A DNA stretch of 20,804 nucleotides, taken from NCBI GenBank assembly GCA_964492065.1, contig CAZBHH010000034.1, positions 1 through 20,804 on the forward strand. Reading direction: 5' to 3'. Shown piece after piece: positions 1 to 7,536 of the stretch (positions within the stretch are counted from its first letter, which is position 1; each line of letters begins with the position of its first letter). Below the pieces are notes generated by a model that was given only the letters and a program-made list of their open reading frames with translations, had not been told where the DNA came from and did not search any database. Position numbers and translations under genes: made by a program. The DNA comes from JADKAC01 sp964492065. GTDB lineage: Bacteria; Bacteroidota; Bacteroidia; Chitinophagales; BACL12.

Positions 1-117
1 ATCCTGGTTTAAGGTTGTGAATGCAGCATCAACGCTGTCTCGAAAATTAAAGTTGTTATTTTGTGAATAAGCGATTTTTGAAAAAGCAAATAGAAAAAGA
101 AATGTGAGGGCTTTCAT
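1..117 (-). CDS. Partial CDS: N-terminus of an exported protein
   Basis: Reading the minus strand from the ATG at 117 gives 39 open codons that run off the left edge of the window. The product starts MKALTFLFLFAFSKIAYSQN, a typical Sec signal peptide: one lysine, a phenylalanine/leucine-rich core, and a probable cleavage site after the AYS at residues 16-18. The mature part visible here is asparagine-rich and cannot be assigned to a family. The start lies 19 nt downstream of the stop of the lipoprotein gene on the same strand, so the two are probably co-transcribed. Function is unknown because almost all of the gene is outside the window. Confidence 0.6.
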   Translation of the reverse strand, partial: MKALTFLFLFAFSKIAYSQNNNFNFRDSVDAAFTTLNQD

Positions 118-136
118 GATTGGTTTATTTTAAATG

Positions 137-742
137 TTAATATAATATTTCATAAAAAGTAGTATCGAAGGCTGGGAGATACAAAATTTCTGTATAGGTA
201 TTAGAAATACTGTTTTTCGTAATATACCAAGTAAGGTAATTATCTGTATTACCATTCAAAGTGGTTACTAGAATTGTATCTATATCCACACCATAAAATG
301 GCCCATCTATGCTCCAACTTATATTAATATAATCCGATTCATTAATTGGCGACACATTTTCTATATGCACATTTAACCACGCCTTCGGATATAAATAAGC
401 AGTTACGGTAAGAGCATAATCGCCATCGGCGGTATATTCATCACCCAAAAAATAGAGGTCTTTTTCAGCCATGCAGCTATAGCCCCAGTCATCATTTTTT
501 TCGGGTGCAAAAGAGAATTTACCGTTAGCGTCTGCAATTGTGGTATCAATAAAAAAAGATGGAGAGCCGCCCCATATACCGCCGTCTTTTTCATGGGCGA
601 GCAGATAAACAGTGGCCTCAGGAATTGGTTGTTTCGTAGTGTGGTCACGTACAATACCGCTAACTGTAAATAGTCCGTTTTCTCTATCGCATGAGATTAC
701 AATGCAAAATAAAAAAAGGATAAAAACGTATTTTACTCTCAT
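137..742 (-). CDS. Lipoprotein with carboxypeptidase-regulatory-like domain
   Basis: This is a 201-residue protein with an N-terminal hydrophobic segment ending in a lipobox (VISC at residues 15-18, Cys18 the likely lipidated residue), so it should be anchored to a membrane. Residues 26-80 contain the sequence SGIVRDHTTKQPIPEATVYL, the signature of the carboxypeptidase-regulatory-like (CarboxypepD_reg) beta-sandwich, followed by an ANGKFSF strand typical of the same fold. The rest resembles no family I recognise. The ATG at 742 is preceded by AAGCAAGG and, further up, by a promoter-like pair at 762-791. The gene is AT-rich compared with the centre of the window. A surface or periplasmic role is likely; no enzymatic function can be inferred. 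Confidence 0.8.
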   Translation of the reverse strand: MRVKYVFILFLFCIVISCDRENGLFTVSGIVRDHTTKQPIPEATVYLLAHEKDGGIWGGSPSFFIDTTIADANGKFSFAPEKNDDWGYSCMAEKDLYFLGDEYTADGDYALTVTAYLYPKAWLNVHIENVSPINESDYINISWSIDGPFYGVDIDTILVTTLNGNTDNYLTWYITKNSISNTYTEILYLPAFDTTFYEILY

Positions 743-1222
743 ATACCTTGCTTTGCATAATTAAAGTTAGAATCAATAATCCAAACTACAATATGAATTA
801 CCGTCATTTTTTCCATTTATACTGTGATCGGTGTTTTCACTGACTGCACAAAAATTAATTGTAATTTGCTGTTGCTTCCAGTCCCCACAGAGTTCCTTTC
901 AGTTAACTCTGTAAAGGCTCAAAAAGAAAGTGCTGATTTTCTGAAAGTATGTATTGATACCATTTGTCAATATTTTATATGGCATCGAGAGCATCAAAGC
1001 GCAACGCCTGTGTTATACTCTCTTTTTATACCCTGTAATCCACACAACTGCCGGCAACGCCGGGTTCTGCCGGGGCGGATATTTTAAATGGACAACAATA
1101 CACTACACTCCAAAACTACTGTCATTATCACTGCACTCATTGCCGTTCACCGGCGCAATACGTTCAGGAGTGAAAGTTAAACACAAGTGTCCGGCGAGGT
1201 GCCGACGGCATTTTTAATGCTG
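743..1222. other. Intergenic stretch without a supported gene
   Basis: About 480 bp lie between the lipoprotein start and the decarboxylase stop. Short open frames exist on the plus strand (for example 824-1087), but their translations are rich in Cys, Leu and His, lack any motif, and have no promoter or ribosome-binding context. I see only the promoter-like elements at 762-791. Base composition shifts from AT-rich on the left to GC-richer after about 1040, so this is the border between an accessory segment and the core segment. Confidence 0.5.
762..791 (-). promoter_or_regulatory. Promoter candidate for the lipoprotein gene
   Basis: On the minus strand a TTG (791-789) is followed by 19 bp and then TAACTTTA (769-762), one base off the Bacteroidota -7 consensus TAnnTTTG. 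It lies 20 bp upstream of the ATG at 742, which is a normal leader length in this phylum. Confidence 0.5.
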
Positions 1223-2659
1223 CTACTTTTCGCCTTTTATCTCGGCCAGGCAGCGGCGAATCATCTCCACCGCCTCATCCACGGTTTCTTTTTTAGTCCG
1301 GAAGGCCAGTATGGCGATGCGGATAACAAATCGCCCGCCGATTTTTGACGAACTCAAAAACACCGATCCGTCGGCGTGAATGGCATGCATCAGTTGTTTA
1401 TTCTTTGTGTCGCAATCGGATTCGAACGGATACCAGAAATAGCTGACCGACAGGTCGGGCTCCGGGCCGATACAAAAACCCAGAGCGGCGAGCCGGTTTC
1501 TGAAGTACTGCACGAGCAGCAGTTTCTCCTCCAGGCAGGCGACAAACGGATCCGTTCCGAGCAATTGCAGCGGCAGCCATACACGCAGCCCGCGGAAGTG
1601 CCTGGTCAGCTCTGGCGAAATATTCGAGGAGCTTTTAATCAGTTCCTCGTCGTAACCGTCCTGCATATAGTTAGCGGAGTAGTAATGCGAGTGGAGTACT
1701 GTCCTGCTGTCTTTCACCAGCACTGCACCCACGCCATACGGCAGGAACAGCCCTTTATGCGGATCGACAATCATCGAATCAGCCCGCTCTATACCCTTAA
1801 ATAAGGCACGCCTGGAAGTGAGGATGAAAAAGCCGCCATACGCCGCATCCACATGAAACCACAATGCGTGGCGCTGTGCTATATCGGCAATAGCATCCAG
1901 GGGGTCAACCGTACCGGTGTCGGTAGTCCCGGCCGAAGCGACAATTAAAAACGGCTTCAACCCAAGCGCCTTATCCGATTCAATACAGGTGTCCAACGCC
2001 TCCGGCCGGATTCTGAACTCGCCGTCCAACGGGATATATCTCACAATAACATCTTCGAGACCGATGAGGCGCAGGGCTTTCTGCGTGGAATGATGCGCCT
2101 GTTCGCTGAGATACACCACGGCGCCGGGCACACGCTCATTCTTTATTCCATGGGCATCCCTGGCGGCTGTAAAGGCGATTAGCGTGGATATGGATCCACC
2201 CGACGACAGGCAGCCGACGGCGCTTTCGGGAAAGGAGAATACCCGTTTCAGCCAGCGTATAACTTCAATTTCGATGGTAGCTGCGCCGGGAGAGGCGTAA
2301 TAGGTACCCGCAAAGGGATTTGTAACGGCTGCGATAAAATCGGCGAGCGCTGCCGGGAAAATGCCCCCGCCGGGAATATAGCCCAGGTGTTTCGGCGATG
2401 CGGCGTTGATACCGTTCTCGGCCACCTCCGCCTGGTAGAGGTTTAACAACGCCTGTATATCCCGTCTGCCTTCGCCGATCTCCAGAGAATGTACCGGCTT
2501 TTCGACAAACCCCTTTACCCCGCTTAATCCACCGATAAAGGTATTGGCATATTCCGCCACACGGTTCCACATCGCTATCCGTTCCGCTTCGGGCATATCC
2601 AGCGCACTGCTGCGGTGGTTCAACTGCTCCAGTTGATCTATGATTTCTTCGGTTTGCAT
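1223..2659 (-). CDS. PLP-dependent group II amino-acid decarboxylase
   Basis: This 478-residue cytosolic protein belongs to the group II pyridoxal-phosphate decarboxylases (aromatic-L-amino-acid, tyrosine and glutamate decarboxylases). Residues 185-195 (SEQAHHSTQKA) hold the His that stacks on the cofactor. HVDAAYGG at 269-276 holds the Asp that contacts the pyridine nitrogen. DPHKGLFLPYG at 299-309 holds the Schiff-base Lys302; classical members have NPHKW at this point. The glycine/serine-rich segment SSGGSISTL (152-160) binds phosphate. The N-terminal clamp helices are also present (PKHLGYIPGGG at 89-99). Length is normal for the family. It is transcribed alone, away from pepP. The substrate cannot be read from the sequence; an aromatic amino acid is the default guess. 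A non-decarboxylating relative is possible. Confidence 0.9.
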   Translation of the reverse strand: MQTEEIIDQLEQLNHRSSALDMPEAERIAMWNRVAEYANTFIGGLSGVKGFVEKPVHSLEIGEGRRDIQALLNLYQAEVAENGINAASPKHLGYIPGGGIFPAALADFIAAVTNPFAGTYYASPGAATIEIEVIRWLKRVFSFPESAVGCLSSGGSISTLIAFTAARDAHGIKNERVPGAVVYLSEQAHHSTQKALRLIGLEDVIVRYIPLDGEFRIRPEALDTCIESDKALGLKPFLIVASAGTTDTGTVDPLDAIADIAQRHALWFHVDAAYGGFFILTSRRALFKGIERADSMIVDPHKGLFLPYGVGAVLVKDSRTVLHSHYYSANYMQDGYDEELIKSSSNISPELTRHFRGLRVWLPLQLLGTDPFVACLEEKLLLVQYFRNRLAALGFCIGPEPDLSVSYFWYPFESDCDTKNKQLMHAIHADGSVFLSSSKIGGRFVIRIAILAFRTKKETVDEAVEMIRRCLAEIKGEK

Positions 2660-2747
2660 ATTATCAAGTTGTATTTATCGGCTCTATTTTCCTCAGCGCC
2701 CGTCCGGCGCAAATCTCCTTTTTTATTTTCTCTTATTAAAACAGGCT

Positions 2748-2975
2748 TCAGTCCAATCGCCGCATATCCCCGATAGAATATTCAAAATGCGCAATGCGGT
2801 ATTCCGCCAGCCGCACATGCATTGCCGCTACCAAATGCCCGATTACTTGCAAGTGCGCCGCCTCTAAGCGCCCACCGCCGTCTTCCCGCTGCGCAGCAAG
2901 GTATGCATGCGGTATTTTCTGACGGCCGCGAAGTAAATAGACCCGCTCAACTGCTACTTCCTTATCTTTGAGCAT
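2748..2975 (-). CDS. Possible small protein of unknown function (75 aa)
   Basis: A 75-codon frame starts at ATG 2975 on the minus strand and fills most of the gap between the decarboxylase and pepP. The translation (from MLKDKEVAVERVYLLRGRQK) is helical-looking, with alternating hydrophobic and charged residues, and many of its codons begin with G, as in real coding sequence here. Against it: no family is recognised, the start is only 12 bp from the divergent pepP start, and the pepP promoter-like box at 2963-2970 lies inside its first codons. The frame stays open for 48 more codons upstream into pepP, which also suggests chance. It may be a gene remnant. Confidence 0.28.
   Translation of the reverse strand: MLKDKEVAVERVYLLRGRQKIPHAYLAAQREDGGGRLEAAHLQVIGHLVAAMHVRLAEYRIAHFEYSIGDMRRLD
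2963..2970 (+). promoter_or_regulatory. -7 promoter element of the pepP operon
   Basis: TATCTTTG is an exact match to the Bacteroidota -7 consensus TAnnTTTG and ends 17 bp before the pepP ATG. No clear TTG is found 19-21 bp upstream, so only the -7 half is supported. Confidence 0.45.
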
Positions 2976-2987
2976 CAGAATTGCATT

Positions 2988-4280
2988 ATGAAGTATATAC
3001 CAATAGACAAGGCGCTGTACATGCACAACCGCCAAAACTTTATCCGGCATTTGAAACCCAACAGTATGGCCATCTTCCACAGCAACGACGAGATGCCCAG
3101 CAATGCCGACCAGTTTCACCCGTTTAAGCAGAACAGCGATTTGCTGTACCTGTCCGGAATTGACCAGGAGGATACCATCCTGCTGCTATATCCCGATTGC
3201 CCCAACCCCAAATACCGCGAGGCGTTGTTTCTGAAGAAGACAAATGAGTATATCGCCATCTGGGAAGGCCATAAATACACGGAGCAGGAAGCGAGAGATG
3301 CGAGTGGGATTGAGACCATTCACTGGAACGATGAATTTGACGGACTGTTTCACATGCTGACGAATCATGCGGATCACATTTACCTGAACAGCAACGAAAA
3401 CGACCGTGCCATTATAAAGGTTGACACCAGGGATATCCGCTTTGCCCAGTCTGTCAGCAACAAGTACCCGCTGCATAAACTGGAGCGTTCGGCGCCGATT
3501 ATGGCGGTGTTGCGCACTGCCAAGAGCAAGTGGGAACAGGAGGCGATGCAGACGGCCTGCGATATTACCACCAAGGCATTTAAACGCCTGCTCACCTTTA
3601 TCAAACCCGGTGTCACCGAATACGAAATCGAGGCGGAGATCACCCATGAGTTTTTGCGCAACCGGTCGTCCGGCCATGCCTACAGCCCCATCATCGCCTC
3701 GGGCGCCAGCGCCTGCGTGCTGCACTATGTGGACAACAACAAGGCGTGTAACGACGGCGAATTGCTGCTGATGGATTTCGGCGCCGCCTACGCCAATTAC
3801 TGCGCCGACCTGACACGCACCATCCCCGTAAACGGCAGGTTTACACAGCGGCAAAAGGACGTGTACAATGCCGTATTGCGAGTGCAAAAGGAAGCGATTC
3901 AGATGATGCACCCCGGCATGATCCTGAAAGATTTTAACGCCGAAGTGGGAAAGGTGATGGAAGCGGAATTGAAACAACTCGGTTTGATTTCAGATGCCGA
4001 CATAAGAAACCAGGACCCCGAAATGCCCGCCTATAAGAAATACTTTATGCACGGCACCGGCCACTATCTCGGCCTGGATGTACACGATATCGGCGATCAT
4101 TACAAACCCGTACCCGTGGGCGCCGTGCTCACCTGCGAACCGGGCATTTATATCCGGGAAGAGGGCATCGGCATCCGCATCGAAAACGATATCCTGTTGC
4201 TCGAAAACGGCAAATGCGATTTCATGAAAGATACCCCGCGGGAAGCGGATGAAATTGAAGCACTCATGCATTCACGGTAA
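2988..4280 (+). CDS. pepP: Xaa-Pro aminopeptidase (M24B metallopeptidase)
   Basis: This 430-residue cytosolic enzyme removes the N-terminal residue from peptides whose second residue is proline. Residues 1-170 form the aminopeptidase P N-terminal domain (QNSDLLYLSGIDQEDTILLL at 48-67 is characteristic). Residues 180-425 form the pita-bread catalytic domain. The five ligands of the two-metal centre are all visible: Asp263 (MDFG), Asp274 (ADLTRT), His359 (HGTGHY), Glu384 (CEPGIY) and Glu399 (RIEN). His366 in LDVHD is the conserved substrate-side histidine. The ATG at 2988 fits the usual MKY-IPID type start of Bacteroidota homologues. It is the first gene of a four-gene operon; pssA begins 2 nt after its stop. 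Confidence 0.95.
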   Translation: MKYIPIDKALYMHNRQNFIRHLKPNSMAIFHSNDEMPSNADQFHPFKQNSDLLYLSGIDQEDTILLLYPDCPNPKYREALFLKKTNEYIAIWEGHKYTEQEARDASGIETIHWNDEFDGLFHMLTNHADHIYLNSNENDRAIIKVDTRDIRFAQSVSNKYPLHKLERSAPIMAVLRTAKSKWEQEAMQTACDITTKAFKRLLTFIKPGVTEYEIEAEITHEFLRNRSSGHAYSPIIASGASACVLHYVDNNKACNDGELLLMDFGAAYANYCADLTRTIPVNGRFTQRQKDVYNAVLRVQKEAIQMMHPGMILKDFNAEVGKVMEAELKQLGLISDADIRNQDPEMPAYKKYFMHGTGHYLGLDVHDIGDHYKPVPVGAVLTCEPGIYIREEGIGIRIENDILLLENGKCDFMKDTPREADEIEALMHSR

Positions 4281-4282
4281 CT

Positions 4283-5071
4283 ATGCGACTCATCAGGAAT
4301 CTCCCGAATATTCTCACGCTGTTCAATCTGTTCCTGGGTTGCATTGCCATTATTTACATCTATTACGACCATATGGTCATCTTTGATGCGCAGCGCACCA
4401 CCTATGTGAATATGGGCAAAATGGAAATTGCCGGTCTATGCATCTTCCTGGCGGCAGTTGTCGATTTCCTCGACGGGTTTGTCGCCCGGCTGTTACAGGC
4501 GCAAAGCGCATTGGGCAAACAGTTGGATTCCATCGCCGACGCCGTGACTTTCGGACTGGTGCCGGGATTGATGATGTACCAGTTAATCGCCAGATCCTAT
4601 TACGCTTCGGCCGATGCTTTCGATTACCCGGTTTTATACTACTCGATTGGATTTATCATCACCTTGGGCGCCGCCTATCGCCTGGCGAAGTTTAATGTGG
4701 ACGACCGGCAGTCAGAAGCATTTATCGGTATGCCGACGCCGGCGATGGCGTTGATTGTGGCCTCGCTGCCCATTCTTATCCTGCGTGACGAATTCGGCCT
4801 TGCCGAAACCCTGAATAACAAATGGTTACTGATGGCAATGGCCGGCCTGCTCACGTATTTGATGGTGAGCGAAATACCGATGATGAGCCTGAAAATCAAG
4901 TCGTGGCAGTGGAGGGAAAACCGCTGGGCTGTCGCACTTTTAATACTCTGCGGCATCATTGCCATTATTTGTGTCGCAATACTGCAATCGGTATATATAA
5001 TTATACCCGTATTCATAATCACCTATATTCTGTTATCCATCCTAAAAAATATTGTAGAACATGGAATTTAA
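4283..5071 (+). CDS. pssA: CDP-diacylglycerol-serine O-phosphatidyltransferase
   Basis: This 262-residue integral membrane enzyme makes phosphatidylserine from CDP-diacylglycerol and L-serine, the first step towards phosphatidylethanolamine. The CDP-alcohol phosphatidyltransferase signature is complete: Asp61, Asp64-Gly65, Ala68-Arg69, Gly78, Asp82 and Asp86, with the exact D-x2-DG-x2-AR-x8-G-x3-D-x3-D spacing. Hydrophobic helices lie at about 10-30, 48-66, 112-132, 148-166, 183-200 and at 214-258, where two long segments are close together. NLPNILTLFNL at the N-terminus is typical of the PssA branch and supports this over phosphatidylglycerophosphate synthase. Translation is probably coupled to pepP (2 nt gap) and to purS (11 nt overlap). 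No phosphatidylserine decarboxylase gene is in the window. Confidence 0.92.
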   Translation: MRLIRNLPNILTLFNLFLGCIAIIYIYYDHMVIFDAQRTTYVNMGKMEIAGLCIFLAAVVDFLDGFVARLLQAQSALGKQLDSIADAVTFGLVPGLMMYQLIARSYYASADAFDYPVLYYSIGFIITLGAAYRLAKFNVDDRQSEAFIGMPTPAMALIVASLPILILRDEFGLAETLNNKWLLMAMAGLLTYLMVSEIPMMSLKIKSWQWRENRWAVALLILCGIIAIICVAILQSVYIIIPVFIITYILLSILKNIVEHGI

Positions 5072-5312
5072 AGCAAAGATCAACATCATGCCCCTGAAGG
5101 AATTGCTGGACCCCAAGGGAAAAGCCGTAGCCGGCAGTATGAAGAACCTGGAATTAGATATGATCAGAGATGTGCGCATCGGTAAGCACATTCATTTGCT
5201 GATAGAAGCGGCTAATGAGGAACAGGCACGCATCGCTGCCGACACCGCATGCAAAAAATTATTGGCCAACCCGATTATGGAAAGTTATACTTTCGAAATT
5301 ACACCGGCGTAA
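5061..5312 (+). CDS. purS: Phosphoribosylformylglycinamidine synthase subunit PurS
   Basis: This 83-residue protein matches PurS, the small subunit that bridges PurL and PurQ in the fourth step of purine synthesis (FGAR to FGAM). It has the expected pattern: an initial strand (FKAKINIMPLKELLDPKGKA), a helix with an SMKNLELDMIRDVRIGKHI segment, a strand HLLIEAAN, a helix EEQARIAADTACKKLLANP and the closing strand ESYTFEI. Length is normal (about 80-85). It starts inside the last 11 nt of pssA in another frame. The purL and purQ partners are not here, so purS is separated from its complex partners, or they are encoded elsewhere. Confidence 0.9.
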   Translation: MEFKAKINIMPLKELLDPKGKAVAGSMKNLELDMIRDVRIGKHIHLLIEAANEEQARIAADTACKKLLANPIMESYTFEITPA

Positions 5313-5321
5313 TTGTAATCC

Positions 5322-5993
5322 ATGCCGGGCAAACTGTACATCGTCCCCACGCCAATCGGCAACCTGGAGGATATTACCCTGCGTGCCATCGGCGTTTTAA
5401 AGCAAGCCGACGCCATACTGGCGGAAGATACCCGCACTTCTGCGGTGTTATTAAATCACCACGGCATTCACACGCCCCTGCTGCCCTACCATAAATTCAA
5501 CGAGCACAAGACGCTCCAAAAGATTGTAGATCAATTACTCGCCGGGAAAACATTCGCCCTGATTTCCGATGCCGGCACTCCGGGTATTTCCGACCCGGGA
5601 TTTTTGATCGCCAGGGAATGCATCCGGCATCAGATCGACATCGAAACGCTGGCAGGCGCCACAGCCTTTGTCCCGGCGCTGATCAATTCGGGGCTGCCCG
5701 CCCATGAATTCGCGTTCATCGGTTTCCTGCCGCTGAAAAAGGGCAGGGCGACAAAACTCAGGGAAGTAGCCGCCGAAAAACGCACCGTCATCCTGTATGA
5801 ATCGCCGCACCGCCTTGTAAAAACACTACAGCAGTTGCTGGAATGCGCCGGCGACAGGAGAGCCAGCGTATCCCGCGAACTCAGCAAAAAATTTGAAGAA
5901 ACCGCCCGCGGTTCGCTCTCGGAACTCATCGCACATTTTACCCTGAAAAGTCCAAAGGGCGAATTTGTAATCGTGCTGGAAGGCGGCCAATGA
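5322..5993 (+). CDS. rsmI: 16S rRNA (cytidine1402-2'-O)-methyltransferase
   Basis: This 223-residue tetrapyrrole-methylase-fold enzyme adds the 2'-O-methyl group to C1402 in the P-site region of 16S rRNA, using S-adenosylmethionine. Diagnostic segments are LYIVPTPIGNLEDITLRA (5-22), LAEDTRTSAVLLNHHGI (33-49), LISDAGTPGISDPG (about 83-96), FIGFLPLKKG (about 134-143) and VILYESPHRL (about 154-163). The family runs 220-290 residues; this copy is short because the C-terminal extension is missing, as is common in Bacteroidota. It begins 9 nt after purS and ends the operon. The stop is only 2 nt from the stop of the convergent DUF5723 gene, and no hairpin terminator separates them. Confidence 0.95.
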   Translation: MPGKLYIVPTPIGNLEDITLRAIGVLKQADAILAEDTRTSAVLLNHHGIHTPLLPYHKFNEHKTLQKIVDQLLAGKTFALISDAGTPGISDPGFLIARECIRHQIDIETLAGATAFVPALINSGLPAHEFAFIGFLPLKKGRATKLREVAAEKRTVILYESPHRLVKTLQQLLECAGDRRASVSRELSKKFEETARGSLSELIAHFTLKSPKGEFVIVLEGGQ

Positions 5994-5995
5994 GT

Positions 5996-7420
5996 TTATT
6001 GCATGGCCGGGCATTCCACCTGTTTGCGCCTGCTGATGTGGAATTCGCCTCCCCCATTGAAATGTCCCGCCCGCCAGAACGGATACAAACGGAGCGAAAC
6101 GTACAGATCGGTGCCGTCTAAGTCGCCGGGTGTAAACAGCGACAGAATATCGTCGGAGCCAATAGTTAAAAAATACAAGCGCAGCGCAGCGCCGAGGTGC
6201 AGGTCTGCATATTCGGCGAGTACGAGCGGCAGGGACACCGCAAATGCTTCTTTCTCAAACCGCGGGGTAATTGCGAGCAGGTTGGCACGTGCAATCATAT
6301 TATCGCTCAGCATCGACAGCCGTTGCACCATCATCGCACTGACAAAAAACCCGTTGCCGATATTATTATCTGCAAACAGCGTAATCGCCGCCGGCGTAAA
6401 GACGGTGAAATCGCTGCCGGTTTTCGATTCCCGCCCGTTGTCGTATATAATCCGCGAGGCGATCTTGGTAAACTCATCCAAATCGCTGATACTGTCGAGA
6501 TCGCTATTCAATGCGGTAAACGCCGTTCCGCTCTCCAGAGTGTATGTGGCGGCATTCTTCCCAAAATGAATCAGGCCCAAATCCACCACGGCAACACCAA
6601 CCTTCAAGCTATATCGGGTATCCCTATGCCTTTTCAGCTTGCTCTTTACCTGGTAGGCCATGCCAATATCAATTGCCGTTCCATACCCGTTTATCCCGTA
6701 GTTGGAAATATCGGTCATGCGATTACTGCCCAGGTTAGTAGTATAGGCATAGGAATAATCGAAGGCGGAAACTTCGGTAAATGTCTCGTGCCGCACAAAC
6801 TCTACCGGCCTGTTGATTTGACCGGTATAGGCATCAAGGCCGAGGAGTAATTTGGCATTCAGTGCGAGGTTAATGGTACTCGCCTTCGAGTCCTGCACCT
6901 GCAATTCGCCGTTGAGTCCAATTTCTGCCCAGTTTAATAATCCGGAGTGCAGCGTTGGCACGGTGTAAGACTGCCCCTGTTGAATATCGGTCAACTCTCT
7001 AAAGCCCTCCTCCTTGTCACCGGTGATAATTGAGCCCGCACTCCGGGCAGCGGTGAAAAAGCCAAAGGTGAAATTGCCGTACCTGAGAAAAGCCGAAGGC
7101 CCCTGGACGGTGACATTGCCAAAGGCTTTTACAGCCCCGGGATTGTAAAAATCGGGTGTAAAGGAATTTGCCGAACCGAGACCGATTACCGACTGGTCGG
7201 GCAGATAGGCAAAATTGTTGTCAAAAGAATGGCCATACGCCAGGATATTGACATCCCAGGGCAGCAGACCACTGCCCGGTAGTGCCGGGTTAAACAGCAT
7301 CCCGTTGGATCCCGCATAATTGTCGATGCGCAACCCGATGTACTCCTGTGCCGCAGTGAAATTTGAAGACAGGAATAGCGCCGACGCCACAACGGCGATG
7401 TGAAAAACAGTCTTTCGCAT
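5996..7420 (-). CDS. DUF5723-type outer-membrane-like protein
   Basis: This 474-residue exported protein has a clear signal peptide (cleavage probably after TAAQ, residue 25). The mature N-terminus (EYIGLRIDNYAGSNGMLFNPAL, 26-47) is the pattern seen in the Bacteroidota family DUF5723, whose members look like outer-membrane beta-barrels of the PorV/PorP type. Alternating strands with glycine/aromatic turns run through the whole protein, and strands such as DLYVSLRLYPFW near the C-terminus fit a barrel. The extreme C-terminus is basic and ends CPAMQ, not the usual aromatic residue, so the barrel assignment is inference. It ends 2 nt from rsmI and lies 116 bp downstream of the FAD oxidase gene on the same strand. 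Function is unknown. Confidence 0.78.
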   Translation of the reverse strand: MRKTVFHIAVVASALFLSSNFTAAQEYIGLRIDNYAGSNGMLFNPALPGSGLLPWDVNILAYGHSFDNNFAYLPDQSVIGLGSANSFTPDFYNPGAVKAFGNVTVQGPSAFLRYGNFTFGFFTAARSAGSIITGDKEEGFRELTDIQQGQSYTVPTLHSGLLNWAEIGLNGELQVQDSKASTINLALNAKLLLGLDAYTGQINRPVEFVRHETFTEVSAFDYSYAYTTNLGSNRMTDISNYGINGYGTAIDIGMAYQVKSKLKRHRDTRYSLKVGVAVVDLGLIHFGKNAATYTLESGTAFTALNSDLDSISDLDEFTKIASRIIYDNGRESKTGSDFTVFTPAAITLFADNNIGNGFFVSAMMVQRLSMLSDNMIARANLLAITPRFEKEAFAVSLPLVLAEYADLHLGAALRLYFLTIGSDDILSLFTPGDLDGTDLYVSLRLYPFWRAGHFNGGGEFHISRRKQVECPAMQ

Positions 7421-7536
7421 GAATTAAATACACTTTCTTATGCCCGAACAATTACTTCGGTTGACATCCTCAACTGAGTTCGATAGTGCATTTTGAATGG
7501 GTAGGTCAATGAATACTTCGCTAAAATAACGAAAAA

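Noticed and set aside
2690..2730. GC hairpin GCGCC-CGTCC-GGCGC followed by a T-rich stretch, as a terminator
   Set aside because: It would act on the plus strand, where no gene ends, and the T-run is offset from the stem by several bases. A chance structure is more likely.
3186..3977. 263-codon frame antisense to pepP
   Set aside because: It mirrors the codon pattern of a fully supported pepP and has His/Val/Gly-rich low-information sequence without a motif.
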